A DNA stretch of 20,115 nucleotides from NCBI GenBank assembly GCA_003023165.1, contig PXSD01000119.1, positions 1 to 20,115 of the forward strand. The letters run 5' to 3'. The stretch comes from Halobacteriales archaeon QS_9_67_15 (GTDB taxonomy: Archaea > Halobacteriota > Halobacteria > Halobacteriales > Haloarculaceae). Below, in pieces: positions 7,253 through 14,732 of this stretch (positions within the stretch are counted from its first letter, which is position 1; each line of letters starts with the position of its first letter). The translations under genes and the position numbers were made by a program. The notes below the pieces were generated by a model, which saw only the letters and a program-made list of their open reading frames with translations, had not been told where the DNA came from and ran no database searches.

Positions 7253-7834
7253 CTACACCGGCGTCGACGGCAGCAGTTCGATGGCCAGAAACATCGCAAC
7301 GGCGCTGGCGACGGGGATCGAGAGGTTGTCGTCGACCACATACCCGCTGACGACGGGCTTGATACCGTCGGCGACCGTCGCCGCGACACCCCCGCAGACC
7401 GCCGCGGTCGCCGGGACGAACGGGACCGCCAGCAGCGTCGCAACGGCGAAGGTCGTCAGCAAGACAGTCACGTCCTTGGCGGTCCGCAACTCGCCCGACC
7501 CCAGCAGTCCGCTGACCGGGTCGGCGATAGTGAGCATCAAGATTGCGGGCACGGCGACGGTCGGCTCGAACGCCAGCGCGACGACCGCCATGCTGAACAC
7601 GGCGAGGAAGTAGCCCGCGAGATTGTCCTGCTCGTACTCGCGGATGAGCGTCTCGTAGACCCACCAGTCGAGGCCGACGACGAGGCGGACGATCTCGAGG
7701 ACGAGCGCGACGAGGAGTCCGGCAATCAGCAATCCCTGGACGTGAACCCACTCGACGGCGGGGACGAAGAGGTACGCCAGCGGCACCGCTGTCCCGCTGG
7801 CGTGGACGAGCCGCCGGACGATCTCGTCGCGCAT
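7253..7834 (-). CDS. Polyprenol/dolichol-kinase-like (SEC59/phytol kinase family) integral membrane protein
   Basis: 193 residues, mostly hydrophobic, with roughly five to six membrane helices. Diagnostic features of the CTP-dependent dolichol/phytol kinase and phosphatidate cytidylyltransferase superfamily are RRLVHASGTAVPL at the N-terminus, LTIADPVSGLLG (102-112) and VDDNLSIPVASA (168-178). The likely role is phosphorylation of a polyprenol, for example recycling dolichol for archaeal protein glycosylation, or a related isoprenoid alcohol. Substrate is inference. ATG 7834 lies 7 bases after the glyS stop; GTG 7840 in the same frame is an alternative. The N-terminus from ATG aligns better with the family. 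Position right behind glyS suggests co-transcription with glyS and the CBS gene. Confidence 0.8.
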   Translation of the reverse strand: MRDEIVRRLVHASGTAVPLAYLFVPAVEWVHVQGLLIAGLLVALVLEIVRLVVGLDWWVYETLIREYEQDNLAGYFLAVFSMAVVALAFEPTVAVPAILMLTIADPVSGLLGSGELRTAKDVTVLLTTFAVATLLAVPFVPATAAVCGGVAATVADGIKPVVSGYVVDDNLSIPVASAVAMFLAIELLPSTPV

Positions 7835-7841
7835 CGCCACC

Positions 7842-9761
7842 CTACATCTCCGAGAAGGCGGCGTCGCCGTCGCGCAACGCGACCAGCGTCTCCGGCAGGT
7901 CCTCGGTGGCGATCCGCTTCTGTGCAGTGGTGTCGCGCTCGCGGACGGTCACCGTCCCCTCTCGCGGTTGCTCGCCGCTCGAGGGTTCCGAGGCGCTTTG
8001 TGCCTCGCTCGGTTCACCTTCACTGTCGTCCTCGGCCTCGCCGATGGTCGCGTAGTCGACGGTGACGCAGAACGGCGTCCCGACCTCGTCCTGCCGGCGG
8101 TAGCGCCGACCGATGGCACCGGAGTCGTCGTAGGCGACCGACAGGCCCTGCTCGCGCAGGTCGGCGGCGACCTCCTGGGCCCGTTCGCTCAGCCCGTCGC
8201 GGTCCATCAGCGGGAAGACGCCGACCGTCGTCGGGGCGACCTCGGCGGGGAGTTCGAGGAAGGTCCGCTCCTCGCCGTCGACCTCGTCCTCGCGATAGCA
8301 GTGGTCGAGGACGGTGTACAGCGCGCGGTCGATACCCAGCGACGGCTCGACGACGTGAGGCACGATGTGTTCGCCCGACTCCGTGACCTCCTCGACGGCG
8401 AACCCGGTCTGCTCGACCGGCACCTCGTAGGACTCGCCGTCGACGTCGACGACGACGGAGCCGTCCTCGCCGGCGTCCCCGTCTCGCGGTTTCTCACCGT
8501 CACCGCTCGACCTATCCGAGGCGCTCCGCGCCTCGCGGAACGCCTCGGGGTCCTCCGCGGCCAACTCCGCCAGTGCGTCGGCCACGTCGCCGGCCGCGCC
8601 GCCGAACGCCGGTCCGAGCGCGCTCATGTCCGGGTCGACGGTGGGGCGCTCGACGGTGACGGGCTCGTCGTACTGTCGGAAGACGGTGTAGTCCTCGTCG
8701 GAGTACTCGTCGTGTTTCGACAGGTCGTAGTCCGAGCGGTAGGCGAAGCCGGCGAGTTCGATCCAGTCCGGTTCGACACCGGGGCCGCTGACGTCCGCCT
8801 CGGCGTCCCAGCAGTCCGCGGCGTAGTGGGCGCGCTCGCCCGAGAGGTGCTGACGGAACCGGAAGCGGTCCATATCCACGCCGATGGACCGGTACCACTC
8901 CGCACCGGCGCCGAGGTAGTAGGCGATCCACGGGTCGGCGACGAGCCCGCGCTCGTGGGCCTCGCCGACCGTGATCTCCAGCGGCTCGCCGTCCTCGGCC
9001 TCCTGCTGTTCGACGCCATAGAACGGCGCGACGACGTCTGCGACGGAGTCGAGGTCGGGGCCGTCGCCGTCCTCGGGGTCGACGAACAGCTCGAGTTCGG
9101 CCTGCGTGAACTCGCGGACGCGCAGGAGCGACTTCCGCGGGCTGATCTCGTTGCGGTAGGCGCGGCCGATCTGGGTGACGCCGAAGGGGAGTCGGTTACG
9201 GGCGTACTCCTTGAGCTGCGGGAACTCCACGAAGATGCCCTGGGCGGTCTCGGGGCGGAGGTAGCCCGACGATGACGAGCCGGGGCCGATGTTCGTCTCG
9301 AACATGAGGCTGAAGTCCTCGATGGCCCGGCCGCCGAGGCCCGTGCCGCAGGTCGGACAGACGAGCTCGTACTCCTCGATGATCTGGCCGACGCGGTCGG
9401 GACCGAGCCCCTCCGCTTCCTCGTACTCCGTGTTGTCCTCGACGATGTGGTCGGCGCGGTGGGACTCGCCACAGCTGGGGCACTCGACGAGCATGTCGTC
9501 GAAGCCGTCGAGGTGGCCCGACGCCTCGAAGACGGGCTCGGGCATGACGGTGGGCGCGTCGATCTCCATGTTGCCCTCCTGGAGCGTGAACCGGTCGCGC
9601 CAGGAGTTCTCGATGTTGTCCTTGAGGCTCGCGCCCTGCGGGCCGAAGGTGTAGAAGCCGGAGACGCCGCCGTAGGCACCCGCGCTCTGGGTGAAGAACC
9701 CGCGGCGCTTGGCGAGTTCCGTCAGGTCGGCGCTCGTCCCGGTCTCGTTGTCCTCGCTCAT
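7842..9761 (-). CDS. glyS: Glycyl-tRNA synthetase (archaeal/eukaryotic dimeric class II type)
   Basis: 639 residues, charging tRNA-Gly with glycine using ATP. The order is right: KRRGFFTQSAGAYGGVSGF at the N-terminus, a zinc-type pair Cys94-x2-Cys97 and Cys135-x2-Cys138, the glycine-site RPETAQG (169-175), motif 2 in AYRNEISPRKSLLRVREF (201-218), motif 3 EPSLGIDRALYTVLDH, and a C-terminal anticodon-binding domain (APTTVGVFPLMDRDG through TPFCVTVDY). Two low-complexity insertions, near residues 408-430 and 584-603, carry related peptides (EARSASDRSSG and EAQSASEPSSG) encoded by the repeats listed separately. They interrupt the catalytic and anticodon-binding regions in frame. The start at ATG 9761 overlaps the CBS gene stop as ATGA. 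The open frame extends further upstream, but those residues belong to the overlapping CBS gene read out of phase. Confidence 0.97.
   Translation of the reverse strand: MSEDNETGTSADLTELAKRRGFFTQSAGAYGGVSGFYTFGPQGASLKDNIENSWRDRFTLQEGNMEIDAPTVMPEPVFEASGHLDGFDDMLVECPSCGESHRADHIVEDNTEYEEAEGLGPDRVGQIIEEYELVCPTCGTGLGGRAIEDFSLMFETNIGPGSSSSGYLRPETAQGIFVEFPQLKEYARNRLPFGVTQIGRAYRNEISPRKSLLRVREFTQAELELFVDPEDGDGPDLDSVADVVAPFYGVEQQEAEDGEPLEITVGEAHERGLVADPWIAYYLGAGAEWYRSIGVDMDRFRFRQHLSGERAHYAADCWDAEADVSGPGVEPDWIELAGFAYRSDYDLSKHDEYSDEDYTVFRQYDEPVTVERPTVDPDMSALGPAFGGAAGDVADALAELAAEDPEAFREARSASDRSSGDGEKPRDGDAGEDGSVVVDVDGESYEVPVEQTGFAVEEVTESGEHIVPHVVEPSLGIDRALYTVLDHCYREDEVDGEERTFLELPAEVAPTTVGVFPLMDRDGLSERAQEVAADLREQGLSVAYDDSGAIGRRYRRQDEVGTPFCVTVDYATIGEAEDDSEGEPSEAQSASEPSSGEQPREGTVTVRERDTTAQKRIATEDLPETLVALRDGDAAFSEM
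7955..8012. repeat. In-frame palindromic repeat, glyS copy A
   Basis: The plus strand carries CTCGCGGTTGCTCGCCG, then CTCGAGGGTTC and a CGAGGC...GCCTCG stem. The same order and frame recur at copy B (8475-8538), with a six-base length difference in the middle. The encoded peptide is EAQSASEPSSG followed by EQPREG. It sits in the anticodon-binding domain of glyS. Confidence 0.65.
8475..8538. repeat. In-frame palindromic repeat, glyS copy B
   Basis: Contains TCTCGCGGTTTCTCACCG and a perfect stem-loop CGAGGCGC-TCC-GCGCCTCG at 8517-8535. It encodes EARSASDRSSG then EKPRDG in the same frame as copy A. It lies between the catalytic core segments of glyS, before motif 3. Confidence 0.65.
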
Positions 9762-10606
9762 CGCAACGCCTCCAGCAGGTCCATGTCCCGGACCATGCTG
9801 GTGAGTTCGTCGCCCGAGACCAGCGGGATCTGCTCGATGTCGTGTTCGATCATCAGCTGCGCGGCGTCCTGGGCGGTGCGACGGCCGCTGATGGTGACCA
9901 GGTCGTCGGTCATGAACTCGGAGACGGGGCCGGCGGGGATCTCGACGTTCCGGGTCGGCATGTAGCGGCTCCCGACGGCCTTGACGCTCTCCCACTTCCA
10001 GTCGTCGTCGTCGCTGGCGAGGCTGTCGCCGGTCTCCTCCTCGCCCTCGACGACGCGGGCCACGTCGATGATGTCGACTTCGGTGATCATCCCGCTGGTG
10101 TCGCCCTTGTCGTCGAGCGCGACGCCGTAGGGGACGCCAGCGTGGGAGAGTTCGCGCTCGGCCACGTGGAGGGGCGTCCCCTCGTAGACGCAGTTGACGT
10201 CCCGGCGGGCGAGTTCGTCGACGGTCACGTCGCCGTCGACGTCGCCGGTCGCGATGGCGCGGACCACGTCGGTGATGGTGACGATGCCCTCGAGCCGGCC
10301 GACGACGACGGGGACGCGGCGCGCGCCCGTCGACAGCATCAGGTCGGCGAGTTCGTCGAGCGTCGAGTCGGCGGTAGTGTGCGGGACCTCCTCGACGAGG
10401 AGGGCGAGCTGGTCCTCGTCGGGTCGGTCGATGAGCGCGTCCCGGGAGACGAGCCCGCGGAACTCCTCGCCGTCGTCGGTCTCTTTGACGACGGGGACCG
10501 AGGAGAAAGCTCGCTCCTGGAGGTACTCGAGGACGTCGTCACGGGTGCCGGGTAGCTCGACGGTGACGAGGTCATCGCGGGGCGTCATTACGTCTGCGAC
10601 GTTCAT
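9758..10606 (-). CDS. Four-CBS-domain protein
   Basis: 282 residues made almost wholly of CBS modules: about 1-60 (MNVADVMTPRDDLVTV), 66-122 (with ARRVPVVVGRLEGIVTITD), 126-186 (with GMITEVDIIDVAR) and 225-282 (PVSEFMTDDLVTISGRRT). CBS pairs bind adenosine ligands such as AMP, ATP or S-adenosylmethionine and usually act as energy or ligand sensors. No catalytic or DNA-binding domain is attached, so the target is unknown. A Trp/Lys/acidic segment at about 188-220 separates the third and fourth modules. Start ATG 10606 was preferred over an in-frame ATG at 10630, because it begins exactly at the first CBS strand. Its stop overlaps the glyS start as ATGA, strong evidence for a shared transcript and perhaps coupled translation. 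Confidence 0.9.
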   Translation of the reverse strand: MNVADVMTPRDDLVTVELPGTRDDVLEYLQERAFSSVPVVKETDDGEEFRGLVSRDALIDRPDEDQLALLVEEVPHTTADSTLDELADLMLSTGARRVPVVVGRLEGIVTITDVVRAIATGDVDGDVTVDELARRDVNCVYEGTPLHVAERELSHAGVPYGVALDDKGDTSGMITEVDIIDVARVVEGEEETGDSLASDDDDWKWESVKAVGSRYMPTRNVEIPAGPVSEFMTDDLVTISGRRTAQDAAQLMIEHDIEQIPLVSGDELTSMVRDMDLLEALR

Positions 10607-10619
10607 AGTACAGCGTACT
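10607..10619. promoter_or_regulatory. Short inverted repeat at the CBS-glyS operon start
   Basis: AGTAC-AGC-GTACT lies directly against the ATG of the CBS gene. The 73-base spacer also holds a weak TATA-like CTTAGTG on the minus strand about 30 bases upstream of the ATG. The repeat could be an operator near the transcription start, but a 5-bp arm is short and may be chance. Confidence 0.25.
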
Positions 10620-10679
10620 CCCAGTCCCAAACACTAAGACCTTACACTTCCCGGGTCCCGGTCCCGACCCCGGTCGCGA

Positions 10680-11147
10680 TTACTCGACGTCGGCGACCGG
10701 GAGGGGGTCGTTCTCGCAGACAACGTCCAGGACGATGCTCGTCGAGACCGACTCGACGGCCGGATCGGTCAGTAGCGACTTGATCTCGGCGTTCAGCGTC
10801 TCCGTGTCGGTGAATTTCCCGACGGCCATCACGTCGTGCGAGCCCGTCACCTCGTAGACGTCGACCATGGTCTCGGCCGCCTCCAGGTCCGCGACGACCG
10901 ACCGGAGTCCGTCGCCCGCGACGTCGAGCTGGAAGACCGCGGTCACGTCGAAGCCGAAGGCCGCGTAGTCGATCTCGGGCCGGTACCCGTCGATGGCGCC
11001 CGCCGCTTCGAGGCTCTGGAGGCGCTTCGTCGCGGTCGCGGTCGCGACGCCGACGGCGTCGGCGAGTTCGTTGGCACTCGCGCGCCCGTCCGCGAGGAGC
11101 GCGTCGACCAGTTGTCTGTCGATGTCGTCGATGTCTGCGTTTTGCAT
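10680..11147 (-). CDS. Lrp/AsnC family transcriptional regulator
   Basis: 155 residues with the standard two-part layout. An N-terminal winged helix-turn-helix (DIDDIDRQLVDALLADGR, then ELADAVGVATATATKRLQSL, residues about 5-60) is followed by an alpha/beta ligand and oligomerisation domain (about 65-150, with VYEVTGSHDVMAVGKF). These proteins bind DNA as dimers to octamers and respond to amino acids. The gene lies 45 bases downstream of glnB on the same strand, and I infer a role in nitrogen or amino-acid control, possibly of the amt-glnB unit itself. ATG 11147 gives the usual short lead-in to the helix-turn-helix. No key segment looks missing. Confidence 0.9.
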   Translation of the reverse strand: MQNADIDDIDRQLVDALLADGRASANELADAVGVATATATKRLQSLEAAGAIDGYRPEIDYAAFGFDVTAVFQLDVAGDGLRSVVADLEAAETMVDVYEVTGSHDVMAVGKFTDTETLNAEIKSLLTDPAVESVSTSIVLDVVCENDPLPVADVE

Positions 11148-11192
11148 GTGAGATAGGTCCTACGAACCGCAGTGTGAACCGGATCGACCGCC

Positions 11193-11699
11193 TCAGACCG
11201 CGTCCGGACCGGTCTTGCCCGTCCGGATCTGCGTCGCGCTGTCGACCGGGAGGACGAACACCTTGCCGTCGCCCTTCTCGCCGGTGTGTGCCCCCTCTTC
11301 GATCGCTTCGACTACGTCGTCGGCCGGGATGTCCGCGACGACGCACTCCACTTTGACCTTCTGGTGGAGGTCGACGACGTACTCTTCGCCGCGCCACTGG
11401 CCCGTCTTCGCCGGCTGAGAGCCGCGGCCGGAGACGTTCGTCACCGTCAGCGACGGGGCGCCGATCTCCGCGAGCGCCCGTTTCACGTCGCTCAATTTGT
11501 CCGGCCGCACCATCGCGACCACCATCTTGATCTCTCCGTCGCTCGGTTCGCTGCCATCAGAACTCCGCTCTGACGAGGTCTGCTTCTCTTCGTTCGACAG
11601 ACCGCCGTCCGTGCGAATCTCGTTGTCAGTCACGTTCGCTGTCTCCGTGTTCGCGTGGTTGTCGCCGTCGTTGCCGTCGGCGTGAGTCTCTTCGGTCAT
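11193..11699 (-). CDS. glnB: PII nitrogen-regulatory protein with N-terminal extension
   Basis: 168 residues. The conserved PII core starts only at about residue 56 (EIKMVVAMVRPDKLSDVK). It includes the T-loop (GRGSQPAKTGQWRGEEYVVD, 91-110), the B-loop ATP/2-oxoglutarate segment TGEKGDGKVFV (139-149) and the end RTGKTGPDAV. PII senses 2-oxoglutarate, ATP and ADP, and blocks the ammonium channel when nitrogen is plentiful. The gene begins 4 bases after the amt stop, the classical amt-glnK arrangement. The extra N-terminal 55 residues are acidic and contain DGGLSNEEKQTSSERSSDG. This segment is encoded by a repeat also found in amt. An internal start near the core is conceivable, but no Met or Val fits well just before it, except later core Met59. 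Confidence 0.93.
   Translation of the reverse strand: MTEETHADGNDGDNHANTETANVTDNEIRTDGGLSNEEKQTSSERSSDGSEPSDGEIKMVVAMVRPDKLSDVKRALAEIGAPSLTVTNVSGRGSQPAKTGQWRGEEYVVDLHQKVKVECVVADIPADDVVEAIEEGAHTGEKGDGKVFVLPVDSATQIRTGKTGPDAV
11553..11611. repeat. In-frame repeat, glnB copy
   Basis: A 59-bp segment aligning without gaps to 11785-11843 in amt at 45 of 59 positions by my count. The shared blocks are GCTCTGACGA and CAGACCGCCGTC. It is read in the same frame in both genes and encodes part of the N-terminal extension of PII. Confidence 0.65.
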
Positions 11700-11703
11700 G
11701 GGG

Positions 11704-13128
11704 TCAGTCGCCTCCTTCGTCCGTGCTGCGTTCGGCCGGAACGCGGTTGTCGCCCGCGAACCCGCTGTCCATGCGAACCGTACCGCCGTCAGAGCGGAGC
11801 TCTGACGAAGACTGGTTCGCGTCGCTCACCAGACCGCCGTCGGCGACGGCCGCGCCTTCGTCGCCGAACTCGGGGTAGGTCTCGACGCCGTGCTCGCTGA
11901 CGTCCAGCCCGTCCTGCTCGTGCTGCGGCGTGACGCGAGCCTGGCCGACCGCCTTGAACGCGCTCCAGATGAGGGCGGTCGTGACGACGGTCCAGGCGGC
12001 GATGATGGTGACGCCCGCGAGCTGCGCGAGGAACATGTCCACGCGGCTCGCGCCGCCGAGGTAACTCGGTGCGACGACGACCGGGAGCATCAGCGTGCCG
12101 AGGACGCCGGCGCTCCCGTGGACCGGGAAGACGGCGCAGACGTCGTCGATGTTGAGGCGCTTCTCGACGAACGAGAAGACGACGGGCAGCTGCGCGCCGG
12201 AGAGGCCGCCGACGAGGAACGCGCCCCACCACGTCGAGGCGTGAGGGATCGCGGTGATGCCGACGAGGCCGGCGAGCAGACCGTTTGCGACGTAGAGCGT
12301 GTCGACTTTCCCGGTCTTGACCCAGGCGACGAGCCCCGCGCCCATCGCGCCACAGGCCATCGCGATGGTGGTGTTCATCGCGACGCGACCGAGCTGTTCG
12401 CTCAGGAAGGCACCGTCGCCGAATATCGCCGAGGTGCCGACGTTGAAGCCGTACCAGCCGAACGCGAGCATCAGCGTGCCGAGCACGGCGAACGTCATCG
12501 AGTGACCGGGGATGACGTTTGCCGAGCCGTCGTCGTTGAAGCGACCGATGCGCGGACCGAGGATCCACGCGGCGGTGAGGCCGGCGATGCCGCCCATCGC
12601 GTGAACGACCGTGCCGCCCGCGAAGTCGTCGAAGCCCATCCCGACCGCCGAGCCGAGTGGCCCGTCGGCACCGAGCAGGCCGGCACTGTACCAGGACATG
12701 CCCGAGACGACCGGGTAGATGACCGCCGCCAGCAGGATCGTGTAGCCCACGTACGCGCGGAGCTTCGCACGACCGGCGACCGCGCCGGAGACGATCGTCG
12801 CGGCTGTCATCGCGAAGACCGCACCGTAGAGCCAGCCGATCCAGGCGGCGGCGCTCTCGGCGGCGAACGCGGGCGAGAAGCCCGCGCCGCCCGCGAGACT
12901 GTCGACGCCGGCGCCGACCAGGAAGAACACCGTGACGCCGACGCTCCAGGTGAGCAGGTTCTTCGTGAGCTGGTTTGACACGTTCTTCGAGCGTACCTGC
13001 CCTGCCTCCAGCATGGCGAAGCCGGCGTGCATGAAGAAGATCAGGAACGTGACTACCAGAATCCACGTGTTGTTTATCGCATCGAGCACCGTCTGCGTCT
13101 CGGTCTGCAGTGGAGTGAGTTCGATCAT
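11704..13128 (-). CDS. amt: Ammonium transporter (Amt/MEP/Rh)
   Basis: 474 residues with eleven expected membrane helices. It starts outside the first helix (MIELTPLQTE) and runs into NNTWILVVTFLIFFMHAGFA. The pore histidines are His176 in TVVHAMGG and His337 in FPVHGSAGVLGT. Other Amt hallmarks are DDFAGG (167-172) and FGWYGFNVG. It conducts ammonium across the cytoplasmic membrane and is gated by PII binding at the cytoplasmic face. The C-terminal tail beyond about residue 395 is long and acidic. It carries the shared repeat peptide (DGGLVSDANQ then SSSELRSDG), an unusual place because the tail contacts PII. glnB follows 4 bases later. A TATA-like GATATTACAC lies about 30-40 bases upstream of ATG 13128. 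Confidence 0.96.
   Translation of the reverse strand: MIELTPLQTETQTVLDAINNTWILVVTFLIFFMHAGFAMLEAGQVRSKNVSNQLTKNLLTWSVGVTVFFLVGAGVDSLAGGAGFSPAFAAESAAAWIGWLYGAVFAMTAATIVSGAVAGRAKLRAYVGYTILLAAVIYPVVSGMSWYSAGLLGADGPLGSAVGMGFDDFAGGTVVHAMGGIAGLTAAWILGPRIGRFNDDGSANVIPGHSMTFAVLGTLMLAFGWYGFNVGTSAIFGDGAFLSEQLGRVAMNTTIAMACGAMGAGLVAWVKTGKVDTLYVANGLLAGLVGITAIPHASTWWGAFLVGGLSGAQLPVVFSFVEKRLNIDDVCAVFPVHGSAGVLGTLMLPVVVAPSYLGGASRVDMFLAQLAGVTIIAAWTVVTTALIWSAFKAVGQARVTPQHEQDGLDVSEHGVETYPEFGDEGAAVADGGLVSDANQSSSELRSDGGTVRMDSGFAGDNRVPAERSTDEGGD
11785..11843. repeat. In-frame repeat, amt copy
   Basis: Partner of the glnB copy at 11553-11611. Its core is a stem-loop TCAGAGC-GGA-GCTCTGA. It encodes DGGLVSDANQ and SSSELRSDG in the cytoplasmic tail of the transporter. 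Confidence 0.65.
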
Positions 13129-13137
13129 TGTGTGGTT

Positions 13138-13166
13138 GGGATGAGATCCCGACTAGTGTAATATCG
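13138..13166 (-). promoter_or_regulatory. amt promoter with inverted repeat at the predicted transcription start
   Basis: On the minus strand a TATA-like GATATTACAC (about 13157-13166) is followed by GGGAT-CTC-ATCCC (13138-13150), then 9 bases and the ATG at 13128. Archaeal transcription would begin about 25 bases after the TATA centre, that is close to the repeat. The repeat could therefore be an operator or a 5' hairpin. The match is short, so this is tentative. Confidence 0.4.
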
Positions 13167-13541
13167 TCCAGTCGAGAGCGGTTTCGCGCTTCGTTTGTTT
13201 CGGAAGCGTACGGAGAGACTGTGCGGAATCACACCCTATAAGAGTTTGCTTTACAAAAGCACAAATTTCAGGTCTTGGGTAGACACGCGTCAAAATTGCA
13301 GTAGAGTATTACGTGTTTAAGGTTGTACTCCGTCAAGAAAGCGGGCGCGTACTTCCGGTGAATCTGGACACACGTACACCGGCTAACGGGATTTGACCGG
13401 TCGATTCGAGGGGTTCACGCTCTCGCGCGCCGGGGTTGTGAAACGGGCAGCAATGTCTCTCGAAGGTGATCGAACATAGTATCGACGACCGGGCGTCACA
13501 TCGATGACCTGCCGGTCCGTTCCGTCGGCCGACATCGACTG
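13167..13541. other. Intergenic region upstream of amt
   Basis: About 375 bases with no gene I can support. It is clearly more AT-rich than its surroundings between 13180 and 13335. It holds a second TATA-like patch, CTTATAG on the minus strand (about 13235-13241), and A/T tracts near 13250-13270, all plausible parts of an extended nitrogen-regulated promoter. From 13340 to 13541 I see only scattered frames and the downstream end of the PII remnant. Confidence 0.4.
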
Positions 13542-13735
13542 TCAGACCGCGCCGGGTCGCGAGTCGGCCGTTCGGACCTGTGTCGCACCGTCGACGACAT
13601 CTTTGGCGGGACCGTCGGCGACGACATACTCGACCTTGACTTTCTCGTGGAAGTCGATGGTGTACTCCTCGCCGCGCCACTGTCCCTTCTTTGCCGGCTA
13701 GGAGCCCCGCCCAAAGACATCTGTCGTCGCTACAG
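13542..13735 (-). pseudogene. Remnant of a second PII gene
   Basis: The minus strand encodes, in a single frame, TVATTDVFGRGS, a stop (TAG), PAKKGQWRGEEYTIDFHEK, VKVEYVVADGPAKDVV, ATQVRTADSRPGAV and TGA (13542-13544). This matches the functional glnB from its T-loop to its end. The differences are a CAG-to-TAG change at the glutamine of GRGSQPAK, loss of about 22 residues covering the TGEKGDGKVFV B-loop, and no N-terminal half. The 5' end overlaps the last codons of hemB by a few bases, so the truncation point is exactly at hemB. It cannot make PII. It probably marks a former glnK-amt pair or a duplication upstream of amt. Confidence 0.85.
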
Positions 13736-14710
13736 TCGTTCAGCGACGTTCTCGGCGAAGTACGTGAGGATCAGGTCGGCACCGGCGCGTTTGATCGACA
13801 GGAGCGACTCGGAGGCGACGGCCTGGAGGTCGAGCCACCCCTTCTCGGCGGCGGCGTGGAGCATCGCGTACTCGCCGGAGACGTTGTACGCCGCGACGGG
13901 GTGGTCGAACGAGTCGCGCACGTTGGCCACCACGTCGAGGTAGGGAAGTGCGGGCTTAACCATCAGCACGTCCGCGCCCTCCGCCACGTCCAGCGCCACC
14001 TCGCGCATCGCCTCGCGGCCGTTCGCGGGGTCCATCTGGTAGTGGCGACGGTCGCCGAAGGCGGGTGCGCCGTCCGCTGCGTCGCGGAACGGCCCGTAGA
14101 AGGCCGACTCGTACTTGGCGGCGTAGCTCATGATCGGCGTCGACTCGAACCCGCGTTCGTCCAGCGCCGCCCGGATCGCCCCGACCATCCCGTCGGTCAT
14201 GCTCGACGGCGCGACCATCTCCGCCCCGGCCTCGGCGTGGGAGACGGCGGTCTCGGCGAGGAGTTCGAGCGTCCGGTCGTTGTCGACGGTCATGTGCGGG
14301 TCCTCGCGAGCGCCGTCCTCGACGATACCACAGTGTCCGTGTTCCGTGTACTCACAGAGGCACACGTCGGTGACGACGTAGGCGTCGGTCTCGTCGGTGA
14401 CCGCCCGGACCGCTCGCTGGACGACGCCGTCCGTCGCCCACGCACGCGACCCCTCGGCGTCTTTCGACTCGGGGATGCCGAAGACGATGACGGCCTCGAC
14501 GCCGGTCTCGCGCACCTCGCGGACGCGTTCGACGGCCTCGTCGACGGGCACGCGCTCGTGGCCGGGCATTGACTCGATGGGAACACGCTCGTCGGCCGTC
14601 GCGTCAACGAAGACGGGCGCGATGAGGTCCGACGCGTGCAGTTTGGTTTCCCGCACCAGCGGTCGGACGCCGTCGCTCCGCAGTCGGCGGGGGCGGCGTG
14701 GCAGGTCCAT
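13730..14710 (-). CDS. hemB: Porphobilinogen synthase (delta-aminolevulinic acid dehydratase)
   Basis: 326 residues, the usual length. It condenses two 5-aminolevulinate molecules to porphobilinogen for haem, sirohaem and cobalamin. Visible active-site parts are the cysteine-rich metal site DVCLCEYTEHGHCG (Cys117, Cys119, Cys127), the A-site region with Lys199 in IMSYAAKYESAFYGPFRD, and Schiff-base Lys252 in VLMVKPALPYLD. The three cysteines point to a zinc-dependent enzyme. The frame stays open far upstream, but those residues read through palindromes, and ATG 14710 begins the family N-terminus (MDLPRRPRRLRSDGVRPLVR). A TATA-like CTAAATAC sits 23-30 bases upstream. Its 3' end abuts the PII remnant, but the C-terminus looks complete (AGADLILTYFAENVAERL). 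Confidence 0.96.
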   Translation of the reverse strand: MDLPRRPRRLRSDGVRPLVRETKLHASDLIAPVFVDATADERVPIESMPGHERVPVDEAVERVREVRETGVEAVIVFGIPESKDAEGSRAWATDGVVQRAVRAVTDETDAYVVTDVCLCEYTEHGHCGIVEDGAREDPHMTVDNDRTLELLAETAVSHAEAGAEMVAPSSMTDGMVGAIRAALDERGFESTPIMSYAAKYESAFYGPFRDAADGAPAFGDRRHYQMDPANGREAMREVALDVAEGADVLMVKPALPYLDVVANVRDSFDHPVAAYNVSGEYAMLHAAAEKGWLDLQAVASESLLSIKRAGADLILTYFAENVAERL

Positions 14711-14732
14711 ATCCCCTCTCGTCGCCTCAGCG

